NCBI RefSeq assembly: GCF_014269225.2
Contig: NZ_CP077097.1
Coordinates: 62,001-126,000 of the forward strand
Reading direction: 5' to 3'
Source: Pseudomonas anuradhapurensis
GTDB taxonomy: Bacteria; Pseudomonadota; Gammaproteobacteria; Pseudomonadales; Pseudomonadaceae
DNA length: 64,000 nt
Shown here: piece after piece, positions 45,614-54,657 of the stretch
How the letters are laid out: the number at the start of each line of letters is the position of its first letter
Numbering within the stretch: the first letter of the stretch is position 1
Notes under the pieces: generated by a model
Database searches by the model: none
Seen by the model: the letters and a program-made list of their open reading frames with translations, nothing else
What the model was told of the DNA's origin: nothing
Position numbers and translations under genes: made by a program

Positions 45614-45699
45614 CCGGCCGCTTCGCGGGCATGCCCGCTCCCACAAGGCTCAGCGATAAAGCGCTCCTTGTGGGTCGGGCGTGCCCGCGAAGCGGCCGG
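45614..45699. repeat. Inverted pair of REP-type repeats (type B)
   Basis: CCGGCCGCTTCGCGGGCATG (45614 on) and an inverse arm ending GCGGCCGG at 45699, with a 17-base spacer. It lies between two same-strand genes. Confidence 0.88.
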
Positions 45700-45729
45700 T
45701 AATGGCAAAAGGATACCGCCGATTACACG

Positions 45730-47130
45730 CTAGCGTGTAGCGCCGCCCGGTTTTTCCGGGCCATGCCGACGCCAGCGCAACAGCCCTGCCGCAAGGATCA
45801 GCCCCAACAGCAAGGCCGCCAGGCCATAAAGGTCATCATAGCCAAGCAACGGCTTCTCGACGCGCACATAACCATCCTTCTTGAGCAATGCCTTGAGCGC
45901 TTCATTGGCCTGCTCCAGGCTCACCTGGCGCAGCTTGCGCGCAGGGTCGGTGAAGCGCCCGTCGTTGTAGTCGTTCAGGGCACCCCAGTAATAGTCGGCC
46001 AAGGCACTGTTACCCTGGGTGCTCCAGCTTTCCTTGGCAACGCTGGCGTCCTTGATGCGGGCAAAGGTGTCCGGGTCGAGGCCTTCCTTGCGCAGGTGGT
46101 CGAACAACGCTTGCATCACCTTGACCGCCTGGTCGATGTCTTCGCGTTCAAGGTCGGCATTGAGGCTGAGCAGGCCGGTGTCGCCAAAGCTTTCACGTTG
46201 CGCCGAAGGGCCGTAGGACAGCCCGTTGCGCAGGCGCAGCTGGTCATACAGCGCCCATTCCAGGTAATGCGACAGCAGGTCAAGGGTGGCCTGGTGGTCG
46301 TTGTCCAGCACTGGCTCGACGAACAGCCAGTGCAGCTTGACGTTGTCACCCAGCCAGCCACGGGTCAGGTCGCGGCGCTGCTCGGCCTGCTGGCTGATGC
46401 TTTCCAGGGTACGGCGCTCTTCCGGCTCGCTGGCAGGCAGTTCGCCGAAGGTACGTTCCAGGTAGGCCGGCAGCAGGCGGTCGAGGCCGCCGACCATGAT
46501 CAGGGTCATGTTGTTGGCCGCGTACCAGTGGTCACGCAAGGTTTGCACCTGCTCCAAGGTCATGTCGTCGAGGTTGGAGCGCTCCGGGCACTTCAGGCCC
46601 AGTTCGGTGGCCAGCTGGTCGCTGGCGGGGTGGCCGATGTCCTGGCGGTCGAGCCAGCGCTGCAGGTGGCCATAGTGGCCGCCATCCTCGCGCTCGATGA
46701 TGCGCTTGGCGGTGGCCAGCGTTTTGGCATCGATCTGGGTGTCGCGGATAACTGCCAGCAGCAGGTCGAGGACCTTGCGCTGGTTACGCGCTGGCGCTTC
46801 GATGACGAACGTGGTGTCGGCGCTGCTGGTATAGGCGTTCCATTCGCCACCCAGCGCCTGCAGGCGCTCTTCCAGGCCACCTTCGCCGCTTTCATCGATG
46901 CCGCTGAACAGCAAGTGCTCAAGCAGGTGTGGCAGCTCCTTCTGCTCGCAATTGAAGTCGTCCAGGCCTACGCCGACTACCAGGCGGATCGCCACATGGT
47001 CACGTTCGTAGCCGTTTTTCAGGATGACCTGCAGGCCATTGGGCAACAGGTAGCCTTCAACCCGCGAGCGGTCGAGGGCGAATGTGGGCAGGCTGCAGAT
47101 CAGCAGGCAAACGAACATCAGGCAACGCAT
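45730..47130 (-). CDS. Membrane-anchored M16 zinc peptidase
   Basis: A 466-aa M16-family peptidase. Signal peptide about 1-18, inverted zinc motif HLLEH at residues 68-72, two M16 domains (25-220 and 225-420), and a C-terminal membrane helix (about 434-452) with a basic tail, so the enzyme is tethered to the inner membrane facing the periplasm. The second domain keeps the R/Y pair in RLRNGLSYGP used in substrate binding. Not paired with a second M16 gene here, unlike the usual tandem pairs. Confidence 0.9.
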   Translation of the reverse strand: MRCLMFVCLLICSLPTFALDRSRVEGYLLPNGLQVILKNGYERDHVAIRLVVGVGLDDFNCEQKELPHLLEHLLFSGIDESGEGGLEERLQALGGEWNAYTSSADTTFVIEAPARNQRKVLDLLLAVIRDTQIDAKTLATAKRIIEREDGGHYGHLQRWLDRQDIGHPASDQLATELGLKCPERSNLDDMTLEQVQTLRDHWYAANNMTLIMVGGLDRLLPAYLERTFGELPASEPEERRTLESISQQAEQRRDLTRGWLGDNVKLHWLFVEPVLDNDHQATLDLLSHYLEWALYDQLRLRNGLSYGPSAQRESFGDTGLLSLNADLEREDIDQAVKVMQALFDHLRKEGLDPDTFARIKDASVAKESWSTQGNSALADYYWGALNDYNDGRFTDPARKLRQVSLEQANEALKALLKKDGYVRVEKPLLGYDDLYGLAALLLGLILAAGLLRWRRHGPEKPGGATR

Positions 47131-47161
47131 GGGCGAGCTTGGGTCCTCAGGTAGGCGGAAA

Positions 47162-48820
47162 TCACGGCAGGCGGGCTTCGTCCGGCACGCTGTCGAGCAT
47201 CAGCCCGCCCGTGTCCGAGCCACCCAGTACCACATAGGCACTGCTACAGAACAAAGAGTTCAACCGCTTCATGTCGGCGATCAGCTCCAAGTGTAGCGAA
47301 CTGGTCTCGATACTTTGCACCACCTTGCGCTGCAAGCGGCTGACGTGGGCGTGGGCCAGGCGCCGTTCCTGGGCGCGGAATCGGCGCTTCTCGCGCAACA
47401 GCAGGCGGGCGCTCTCCGAGTCGGCACTGAGGAATACCGACAGCCCAAGGCGCAGGTTGGCCAGCAGCTGTTCCTGCAGCCCGGTCAGCTCTTCCAGGCC
47501 CACCTGGGAGAATTCCCGGCGCTGGCTGGTTTTTTGTTGCTGGACCTTGCGCAGCATGCGTTCGATCAGGTCACAGGCCAGCTTGAGGTTGATCGCCAGC
47601 TCGATGATTTCCGCCCAGCGACGGTTGTCCTGCTCACTGAGGTCTTCACGCGACATTTGCGCCAGGTACAGCTTGATCGCGTTGTACAAGGCGTCGGCGT
47701 CTTCGCCCAAGGCGCGAACCTGCTGCGGCAAGGCTGTCTGGGTGCCGCGCAGGGCACCGAGCATGGCTTCGAGCAGGCTGTCGACGATGTCGCCGAGGCG
47801 CAGGGTTTCGCGGGCAGCGTTGGCCAGGGCCAGGCTGGGGGTTTCCAGTGCCGAAGTATCGAGGTGGCGCGGGCGTACCTGGCCATTGCCGTTTTCCCGG
47901 TCGGGTAGCAAGGTGTTGCACAACCGGCCCATCGGTTTCACCGTGGGCAGCATGATCAGGCAGCGCAGGGTGTTGTAGAGCAGGTGAAAGCCGATGACCA
48001 GCTCCTGCGCGCTGAAGCTCAGTGAGTCCATCCAGGCCACCAGCGGGTGCAGCACAGGGATGATCAGCAACAGGCCAATCAGCTTGTACAACAGGCTGCC
48101 CAGGGCCACCCGACGGCCGGCGGCGTTCTGCATGCTGGTGCTGATGAAGGCCAGCAGGCCGCTGCCGATGTTGGCGCCGACCACCAGGCCGATGGCCACC
48201 GGCAGGCTGATCACTTCGGCGCCCGCCAGCGTCGCCGTGAGCAGCACGGCGGCCAGGCTGGAATAGGAAACCATGGCAAACAGCGCACCGACCAGGGCAT
48301 CCAGCATGATGTCGCCGGTCAGCGAGGCGAATAGCACTTTCACACCCTGGGCGTGGGTAATCGGCGTAGCGGCCTGCACGATCAACTCAAGTGCCAGGAT
48401 GATCAGGCCGAGCCCGATGCCTACCCTGCCCAGCTGGCCGGCCCGCGTCTGCTTGCGCGAGAGGAAGAAGATCACGCCGAGGAAGATCAGCAGCGGCGAT
48501 AGCCACGACAGGTCCAGGGTCAGCACCCGGGCCATCAGCGCGGTCCCCACGTCGGCTCCGAGCATGATCGCCAGGGCCGGGGTCATGGCCATCAGGCCCT
48601 GGCCGACGAACGAGGTGACCAGCATGGCGGTGGCGTTACTGCTTTGCACCATGGCGGTGACCAGAATACCGGCGACGAACGCCAGCGGCCGCTTGTTCAT
48701 GTTGTGGCCGATGATGCGCCGCAGGCTCGAGCCGAATACCCGAAGGATGCCGGTACGTACGATGTGGGTGCCCCAGACCAGAAGTGTCACGGCCGAGAGC
48801 AGGTTGAGCAGGGTCAGCAT
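47162..48820 (-). CDS. Na/Pi cotransporter family protein with PhoU-like domain
   Basis: A 552-aa protein of the NptA/YjbB type. The first about 300 residues are membrane helices with the duplicated QSSNAT and SYSSLAAV-type motifs of sodium-phosphate cotransporters. The C-terminal about 230 residues form helical PhoU-like repeats. I chose the ATG at 48820, directly before the first helix, after CAGGGGG. It may export or import phosphate under PhoU control. Confidence 0.9.
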   Translation of the reverse strand: MLTLLNLLSAVTLLVWGTHIVRTGILRVFGSSLRRIIGHNMNKRPLAFVAGILVTAMVQSSNATAMLVTSFVGQGLMAMTPALAIMLGADVGTALMARVLTLDLSWLSPLLIFLGVIFFLSRKQTRAGQLGRVGIGLGLIILALELIVQAATPITHAQGVKVLFASLTGDIMLDALVGALFAMVSYSSLAAVLLTATLAGAEVISLPVAIGLVVGANIGSGLLAFISTSMQNAAGRRVALGSLLYKLIGLLLIIPVLHPLVAWMDSLSFSAQELVIGFHLLYNTLRCLIMLPTVKPMGRLCNTLLPDRENGNGQVRPRHLDTSALETPSLALANAARETLRLGDIVDSLLEAMLGALRGTQTALPQQVRALGEDADALYNAIKLYLAQMSREDLSEQDNRRWAEIIELAINLKLACDLIERMLRKVQQQKTSQRREFSQVGLEELTGLQEQLLANLRLGLSVFLSADSESARLLLREKRRFRAQERRLAHAHVSRLQRKVVQSIETSSLHLELIADMKRLNSLFCSSAYVVLGGSDTGGLMLDSVPDEARLP

Positions 48821-48990
48821 GGCGACGGCCCCCTGATACATTGGCCCAGCGGGCCAAGAGATGAAGCGCGAGCGTTTGAAGAATTTTCAGTGCTCACTCA
48901 AAGCTTTAGTCGTTTTGCGTAGCTGTTGCCAGCTTCGCATGGCTGCCATTTATTTGAAACACGCTGGAAATGAATGATTGCCGGCATGAA

Positions 48991-49016
48991 AAAAAGGGCC
49001 CCGAAGGGCCCTTTTT
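48991..49016. terminator. Bidirectional terminator after terC-like gene
   Basis: AAAAAGGGCCC, CGAA, GGGCCCTTTTT is a perfect symmetric hairpin with A and T tracts, so it works on both strands. It lies 19 bp beyond the stop of the leftward TerC gene. Confidence 0.9.
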
Positions 49017-49034
49017 GTACTGCGCTTCCTGATC

Positions 49035-49805
49035 TTATTGACCCGGAATGTCCTTGCGCAGTTTCACCGGTTCGTGCTCTTTGCCTTCCTTGCGGGCCAG
49101 GGCGGTGCGCATGCGAATGTTGATGGCCTCCACCGCCAGCGAAAATGCCATGGCAAAGTAGACGTAGCCCTTCGGCACGTGCACGTCGAAAGATTCGGCG
49201 ATCAGCACGGTACCGACCACGATCAGGAACGACAGTGCGAGCATCTTCAACGACGGGTGCTTGTCGATGAACTCGCTGATGGTGCCGGCGCACAGCATCA
49301 TCACCAGCACCGCGACGACGATGGCGGCGATCATCACCGGTACGTGGGACACCATGCCCACTGCGGTAATGACCGAGTCCAGCGAGAACACGATGTCGAT
49401 GATGGCGATCTGGATGATGGTATAGAAGAACTTGCCACCCGCGCCTTTCGGCTCTTCAGCGTTCTCATCCTCGCCTTCCAGGCCGTGGTAGATCTCTTGC
49501 GAGCTTTTCCACAGCAGGAACAGGCCACCGAAGAACAGAATCAGGTCACGCCCGGAAATACCCTGGTCGAACACCACGAACAGGTCGGCGGTAAGGCGCA
49601 TGACCCAGGTGATCGACAGCAACAGCATGATGCGGGTGACCATGGCCAGGGCGAGGCCGAAGATCCGGGTGCGCGGCTGCATGTGCTTGGGCATGCGGCT
49701 GACCAGGATCGAGATCATGATGATGTTGTCGATACCGAGGACGATCTCAAGCGCGGTAAGGGTGAAAAAGGCAACCCAGATTTCCGGGCTGGTCAGCCAT
49801 TCCAT
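49035..49805 (-). CDS. TerC family integral membrane protein
   Basis: A 256-aa, seven-helix TerC/Alx-family protein. The family Asp-containing motifs LEIVLGIDNI and IDIVFSLDSV are present, which in relatives are linked to manganese export. I chose the ATG at 49805 (MEWLTSPEIW) after GAAGGA. Single gene between terminators. Confidence 0.9.
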   Translation of the reverse strand: MEWLTSPEIWVAFFTLTALEIVLGIDNIIMISILVSRMPKHMQPRTRIFGLALAMVTRIMLLLSITWVMRLTADLFVVFDQGISGRDLILFFGGLFLLWKSSQEIYHGLEGEDENAEEPKGAGGKFFYTIIQIAIIDIVFSLDSVITAVGMVSHVPVMIAAIVVAVLVMMLCAGTISEFIDKHPSLKMLALSFLIVVGTVLIAESFDVHVPKGYVYFAMAFSLAVEAINIRMRTALARKEGKEHEPVKLRKDIPGQ

Positions 49806-49828
49806 GTGTTTTCCTTCGAGCGGTAAAG

Positions 49829-49856
49829 GCGACGTGCCCACACCAGGGCACGTCGC
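49829..49856 (-). terminator. Hairpin terminator after the citrate transporter gene
   Basis: GCGACGTGCCC, six-base loop, GGGCACGTCGC: a perfect 11-bp stem, 20 bp beyond the stop of the leftward transporter gene and 24 bp before the terC-like start. The T tail on the minus strand is short (CTTTACC). Confidence 0.7.
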
Positions 49857-49876
49857 GTTAGGGTGATTCGCGTTTA

Positions 49877-51184
49877 TTAAAGACTACTGAACAGCGGGAA
49901 AATCCCCATCAGCAGCGCGGCGAGCATTATGCACAGGCACACCAGCACTGCCCACTTCAAGGTGAAGCGCTGATGATCGCCGAACTCGATGCCGGCCAGG
50001 GCCACCAGCAGATAGGTGGAGGGTACCAGCGGGCTGAGCAGGTGTACCGGCTGCCCGACGATCGAGGCACGGGCCATTTCCACCGGGCTGATGCCGTAGT
50101 GGCTGGCGGCTTCGGCCAGCACGGGGAGCACGCCGTAGTAGAACGCGTCGTTGGACATGAAGAAGGTGAACGGCATGCTGACAATCGCGGTGATCACCGC
50201 CAGGTACGGGCCGAGCGCTTCCGGGATGACCGCCAGCAGGCTCTTGGACATGGCGTCGACCATGCCGGTACCCGACAGGATGCCGGTGAAGATGCCGGCG
50301 GCGAAGATCAGCCCGGTGACCGCCAGCACGCTGCCGGCGTGAGCGGCAATGCGGTCCTTCTGCTGTTGCAGGCAGGGGTAGTTGACGATCATGGCGATGC
50401 TGAAGGCGATCATGAACAACACTGGCAGCGGCAGCACCCCGGCGATCAGCGCCGCCATCAGCGCAGCGGTCAGGGCCCCGTTGAAGTACAGCAGTTTCGG
50501 CCGACGCGCATCCGGGAACTGCGAAACGGTGATTTCGCTATGGTCGATATCGTCGGTGGGCAGGTGCAGTTCGCCCAGGCGGGCACGCTCGCGCTTGCCG
50601 TACAGGTAGGCGATGGCCAGGATCGCCAGTACGCCGAACAGCATGGCCGGGATCATCGGCACGAAGATCTCCGACGGGTCCACGTGCAGGGCGCTGGCGG
50701 CGCGGGCAGTCGGGCCACCCCACGGAGTCATGTTCATCACCCCGCCAGCGAGAATGATCAGGCCGGCCATGATCCGCGGGCTCATGCCCAGGCGGCTGTA
50801 CATGGGCAGCATGGCGGCACAGCAGATCATGTAGGTAGTGGCACCGTCACCGTCGAGCGAGACCACCAGGGCCAGCACGGCGGTGCCGACGGAGACTTTC
50901 AGCGGGTCGCCCTTGACCAGCTTGAGGATCTTGCGCACGGCCGGGTCGAACAGGCCGGAGTCGATCATCAGGGCGAAGTAGAGGATGGCGAACATCAGCA
51001 TCACTCCGGTTGGCGCGAGCTTGCTGATGCCCTCGAGCATCATCGGGCCGATCTTGGCGGAAAAGCCGCCGAACAGGGCGAACAGGATCGGTACCAGGAT
51101 CAGCGCGATCAAGGCCGACAGGCGCTTGGTCATGATCAGGTACATGAAGGTGATGACCATGGCAAAGCCGAGGAAGGTCAGCAT
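49877..51184 (-). CDS. CitMHS family citrate/divalent-metal symporter
   Basis: A 435-aa transporter with about twelve helices. Conserved CitMHS segments are seen: SLDGDGATTYMI, GGVMNMTPWGGPTARA, FMSNDAFYYG and GQPVHLLSPLVPS. Family members import citrate complexed with magnesium or calcium. It starts at 51184 and has a 267-bp gap upstream holding a CA-repeat on the transcribed strand (51314-51325). No two-component genes for citrate are next to it. Confidence 0.92.
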   Translation of the reverse strand: MLTFLGFAMVITFMYLIMTKRLSALIALILVPILFALFGGFSAKIGPMMLEGISKLAPTGVMLMFAILYFALMIDSGLFDPAVRKILKLVKGDPLKVSVGTAVLALVVSLDGDGATTYMICCAAMLPMYSRLGMSPRIMAGLIILAGGVMNMTPWGGPTARAASALHVDPSEIFVPMIPAMLFGVLAILAIAYLYGKRERARLGELHLPTDDIDHSEITVSQFPDARRPKLLYFNGALTAALMAALIAGVLPLPVLFMIAFSIAMIVNYPCLQQQKDRIAAHAGSVLAVTGLIFAAGIFTGILSGTGMVDAMSKSLLAVIPEALGPYLAVITAIVSMPFTFFMSNDAFYYGVLPVLAEAASHYGISPVEMARASIVGQPVHLLSPLVPSTYLLVALAGIEFGDHQRFTLKWAVLVCLCIMLAALLMGIFPLFSSL

Positions 51185-51451
51185 GGCAGTACTCCAGGTG
51201 TGGCGCGGCGAAAGGAACGTCGATTCGGGCGGATCAGCGTGTTTGGCGCTGCGCGGGGAGCATGCGGAGGGGGGCTACGGAACGTGGGGCACAGGAATAC
51301 ATCAGAATCACCATTGTTGTTGTTGATTGGGCCGGGCGCGGTGGTTACCGGGTGCGCTGGCTGACCGGTCTTGTGCCGGTAGTGGGGGCTATCCTATGAG
51401 GGCAAGCTTTCAGCCAGCTTTCGCCGAAGCAAAGGCGACGAGAGGTAGGTG

Positions 51452-51853
51452 ATGCAGGATATGACCGAGGGCGGCTGCCATTGTGGCGCCTTGCGTTATC
51501 GGTTGGAGGGCGATCTGACGGATATTGCCCATTGCCATTGTTCGATCTGCCGGCGGGTCAGCGGAGGGCTGGTGGTGACCTGGCTCACCCTGCCCCGTTC
51601 GGGGTTCCGCTGGTTGGCGGGCGAGCCGAACTGCTATGTCGCGCCAGCCAGTTGCAGCCGGTACTTCTGTGGGCATTGCGGGGCGCATGTGGCGTTGGTG
51701 ACCACGCATAGCCTGGGCACGGTGGATGTGACGGTGGCGACGCTGGACCACCCGGAACGGGTCAGGGCCAAGCGGCATATCTGGGTGGGCAGCCGGTTGC
51801 CTTGGCTTCACCTGGATGAGAATCTGCCTTCGGAGGCCGAGGAAAACCTGTAA
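51452..51853 (+). CDS. GFA/CENP-V domain protein
   Basis: A 133-aa protein of the glutathione-dependent formaldehyde-activating enzyme-like fold. Zinc ligands are clear: CHCG, CHCSIC and CGHCG, for two zinc sites. I chose the ATG at 51452 with AGAGG upstream. Members of this family rarely have known substrates; glutathione-linked chemistry is possible. Confidence 0.88.
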   Translation: MQDMTEGGCHCGALRYRLEGDLTDIAHCHCSICRRVSGGLVVTWLTLPRSGFRWLAGEPNCYVAPASCSRYFCGHCGAHVALVTTHSLGTVDVTVATLDHPERVRAKRHIWVGSRLPWLHLDENLPSEAEENL

Positions 51854-51867
51854 GAAATTGTGCTGTT

Positions 51868-51958
51868 GGCCCTATCGCCGGCAAGCCAGCTCCCACAGGT
51901 ATCCCGCCACCATCAGACTTGTGTAGATAGTGGGAGCCGGCTTGCTGGCGATAGGGCC
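51868..51958. repeat. Inverted pair of REP-type repeats (type C)
   Basis: GGCCCTATCGCCGGCAAGCC (51868 on) and GGCTTGCTGGCGATAGGGCC (ending 51958) are inverted copies. The pair sits between the convergent ends of the GFA gene and the DUF4105 gene. Confidence 0.88.
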
Positions 51959-51971
51959 GGTACAGCCATAC

Positions 51972-53927
51972 TCACAACTGCAGGCCACCGGCGGCCTTGT
52001 GCAAGGCCCGCAGATGCTCGCCGATCTGCTTTACATTGGCCTCGACGGCGGCAATTTCGCTGGCCCGCGACGGCTCCAGCAGCGCCCTCACCTCTTTGTC
52101 CAGGTTGGTGCTCAAGCGCAACAGCTGCGCCTGCCGCTCACTGCTGACGCGCTCCAGGTGCTTGCGCTCCTGCGGTTGCGGCAGCCCGTAGCCCTTGGTG
52201 TCGAGCAACTCTGCCGGGCGGCTGAGGAAGCCGCTGTTGGCGAGCATCTGCCTGAGGGTGGCGTCGGCCTTGCTGACGCTGCCGTCATTCTGCGCGGCGG
52301 CATTCAGGTAGCGCTGTTTGACCTCGTCCTGGGCCAGCAACAATTGCCGGCGCAAGCTGGCCTGTTCAAGCAGCAGCAAGGCTGCACTGGTGCGCAGGTC
52401 GGCCTTGGCGAACCAGGCCCGCCGTTGCTCGGCGTCCAGCCCCAGCCAGTCTTCGACCTTGTCCTGCTTGATCGGCAGCTGCTTCTTCAATACCTCGAAC
52501 ATGGCCTGATAGCGGTCGCGGTAGGAGTCGAAGCGGTAACCGAGGCGCAGCGCTTCGCGCGGGTCGTCAAGCACGCTGGTATCAGCCAGCCCCCTGCCCT
52601 TGAGCACCGCCAGCAAGCCGTTGGGCATGATGCTGTCGAGGTCGTTCAGGCGTGGGTTGGCAGTGCCGCTGCGCAGCAGTTTCAACGACTCCACCGCGCA
52701 GTTGTTGGACAGGAACCAGTAGTTGCCGTCGTAACTCCAGTGCATTTCGGCGGCCTGGCGTACCAGGTTCTCTATCTCGTCGCGGCTGAGCCGCAAGGGC
52801 ACCGAGGCCAGGCTGCGCAGTTCGGTCTTGGTATATTCGTCGATCACCTGGCCCAGCGGCAGCACGAACAGCCGTGACGGGTAGGCGCCGACCAGGCCGT
52901 CCCAGCTCGACAGCTGCACATCATTGACAAAGGCGCGGTACGACAGCACCAGGCTCTGGTCGAGGTCGAGGCGGCAGTCCGGCCCGCGTGGCCGGCCCGG
53001 CTTGCAGATGACCAGGCGCAGCATGCTGTGGCCCCAGCGGCTGACCAGGTTCTGGTTGGCTTCGGCCAGCAGATAGTCCACTTCATAGACCCGCTCAGGG
53101 TCGATCTCGCCGAGCGGCTGGCGGGCGAAATCGCTGCCGGCGTTGATGAATGGCAGGCCTTTGGCGCAGGCGTCCTGTTGCGGTGCCCAGCCGAAGTGCT
53201 CGCGCAGGTACTGGTTCAGTGCCGGGCGGCGGCAACCGTAGCTCGGGTCGAGGAGGAAATACTCCATGTTGACCGCGATGTATTCCTTGGGGCTGCTCAG
53301 CTCATAACTGTCCGGGCTGCGCACGAACTGGCCATTGTGCTGTTCGCGCTCGCCGCGTCGGCCCACGTATTGCTGCCAGCCGGCCAGATCGAGCAGGCGC
53401 GGGTCGTCGCTGAGGGTAAAGCGACGCTCTGCCTGGCCACGGCATGCCTCGGGCAGGCCGATCTTGCCAAGCGTGCCTTGCTGGCGCTTGCAGCGGGCGA
53501 TCAGCGAGCTCTCGGCGCTAGGCCACAGCCGGGCGCGGTCGTAGATATGGGTGAGCTCATGCAGCACGGTGGCCAGCAGTTCTTCACGCACCGTGCCATG
53601 TGGGCGGTTGGTACGTTCGCTGGCAGCACTGCCATCAGCGAGGCTGGGCAGCAGGCGACGGTTAAGCTCCAGGGTAGAAACCAGCGATGCCTGGCCATAG
53701 GCGTCGGCCGGCATGTTGTCGCTCCAGCTGACCCGCACACGGCGGTCCAGCTGTTGCTTGAAACGGGGTGGCAGCTTGCCCAAGGCCTCTTCAAGCAGGG
53801 CCTGGGTGGCTTGAGTTTGTTGCGAATCAAGGCCGGACGCCTGCAGCTCGAGCTGCAGGTCGGCCAGGGCGGGCGTGCCGAGCAGCGTCAGGGCGCAGCC
53901 GAGCAGCCAGGCGCGCACGCGGTTCAC
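51972..53927 (-). CDS. Secreted metalloprotease-like/DUF4105 protein
   Basis: A 651-aa protein. Signal peptide about 1-22; HELTH at 123-127 with a downstream NMEYF Glu forms a gluzincin-type zinc site; then the DUF4105 region (about 290-450) with RWGHSML and NCAVESL, a His-Cys pattern like papain/NlpC-type folds; then a long helical C-terminus (about 500-650). No family member with a known function comes to mind. It is the last gene after three DUF2388 paralogues and overlaps the nearest by ATGA. Confidence 0.85.
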   Translation of the reverse strand: MNRVRAWLLGCALTLLGTPALADLQLELQASGLDSQQTQATQALLEEALGKLPPRFKQQLDRRVRVSWSDNMPADAYGQASLVSTLELNRRLLPSLADGSAASERTNRPHGTVREELLATVLHELTHIYDRARLWPSAESSLIARCKRQQGTLGKIGLPEACRGQAERRFTLSDDPRLLDLAGWQQYVGRRGEREQHNGQFVRSPDSYELSSPKEYIAVNMEYFLLDPSYGCRRPALNQYLREHFGWAPQQDACAKGLPFINAGSDFARQPLGEIDPERVYEVDYLLAEANQNLVSRWGHSMLRLVICKPGRPRGPDCRLDLDQSLVLSYRAFVNDVQLSSWDGLVGAYPSRLFVLPLGQVIDEYTKTELRSLASVPLRLSRDEIENLVRQAAEMHWSYDGNYWFLSNNCAVESLKLLRSGTANPRLNDLDSIMPNGLLAVLKGRGLADTSVLDDPREALRLGYRFDSYRDRYQAMFEVLKKQLPIKQDKVEDWLGLDAEQRRAWFAKADLRTSAALLLLEQASLRRQLLLAQDEVKQRYLNAAAQNDGSVSKADATLRQMLANSGFLSRPAELLDTKGYGLPQPQERKHLERVSSERQAQLLRLSTNLDKEVRALLEPSRASEIAAVEANVKQIGEHLRALHKAAGGLQL

Positions 53928-54244
53928 AGCGCGAGGATGGCTTCAGCCAGTACCTGGTCGCTGGCGCCGCGTGCTTCCGGCACGCGCTCGCGCAAGGTAT
54001 TGAAGGCTGCCTCGAGCTGGGCGCCGCGGATATCTCCGTTGCTTGCGACGAAGCTGGCAGCGTCGTCGTGGGCTTCGCGCACCACTTTGGAGTCGCGGAT
54101 CGAGGTGGTGGTGTCAGAAGTGAAATCGATCGAGCGGCCAAAGGCACGCACGATGATGTTGCTGGTGGCCACCAGGGTCTGGGCCTGGGCCAGGTCGGCC
54201 AGCAGGAGCATGCCGAGGGTAGCGGCAATCAGCGGTTTACGCAT
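53924..54244 (-). CDS. DUF2388 protein, copy 3 of 3
   Basis: A 106-aa secreted protein with a signal peptide (about 1-20) and the family core DDAASFVASNGDIRGAQLEAA. It ends AEAILAL. The stop overlaps the start of the metalloprotease/DUF4105 gene by ATGA, so the two are translationally linked. Paralogue of the genes at 54279 and 54658. Function unknown. Confidence 0.85.
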   Translation of the reverse strand: MRKPLIAATLGMLLLADLAQAQTLVATSNIIVRAFGRSIDFTSDTTTSIRDSKVVREAHDDAASFVASNGDIRGAQLEAAFNTLRERVPEARGASDQVLAEAILAL

Positions 54245-54278
54245 GGAACATCTCCGAAAATACAAGGAGCCAGATGAA

Positions 54279-54572
54279 TTATTGGACGAGAATTGCTTGC
54301 GCCAGTTCCAGGTCGCCGACGGCCTGCCGTGCGCAATTGTGGCGTAACGCCTGCAGTGCTGCCTCAAGCCGCACGCCACGGATCTGGCCGTCGCTGGCAA
54401 CGAAGGCAGCCGCATCGTCGCGGGCCTGGCGGACCAGTTTACGGTCGAACGGTGCAGTGGTGACCTGGCTGGTGACATAGCCTGTGATGACCAGGCCTTG
54501 CGTAGCGGTGTCCATGGCATGGGCACTGGCCATGCCAACAACGGAAAACAGCAGAGGCAACAGATAACGCAT
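54279..54572 (-). CDS. DUF2388 protein, copy 2 of 3
   Basis: A 97-aa secreted protein: signal peptide about 1-19, core DDAAAFVASDGQIRG, ending AQAILVQ. It is more diverged than the other two copies and has a Cys (RHNCAR). I chose the ATG at 54572, because the upstream part of the frame has no signal peptide. It lies 34 bp before copy 3 in the direction of transcription. Confidence 0.82.
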   Translation of the reverse strand: MRYLLPLLFSVVGMASAHAMDTATQGLVITGYVTSQVTTAPFDRKLVRQARDDAAAFVASDGQIRGVRLEAALQALRHNCARQAVGDLELAQAILVQ

Positions 54573-54607
54573 GGGCTTTACGACAGCTGGAAACGTGGGG
54601 GCAACGG

Positions 54608-54645
54608 CGTACGGCCGTGCCGGCGCAAACCGGCACAGCCGCACG
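54608..54645 (-). terminator. Hairpin between DUF2388 copies 1 and 2
   Basis: GTGCCGG, six-base loop, CCGGCAC extended by GCACG/CGTAC-type pairs makes a long stem between the genes. It could cut down transcription of the downstream genes relative to copy 1 or stabilise the first message. Confidence 0.45.
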
Positions 54646-54657
54646 AATCAGTCGGGG

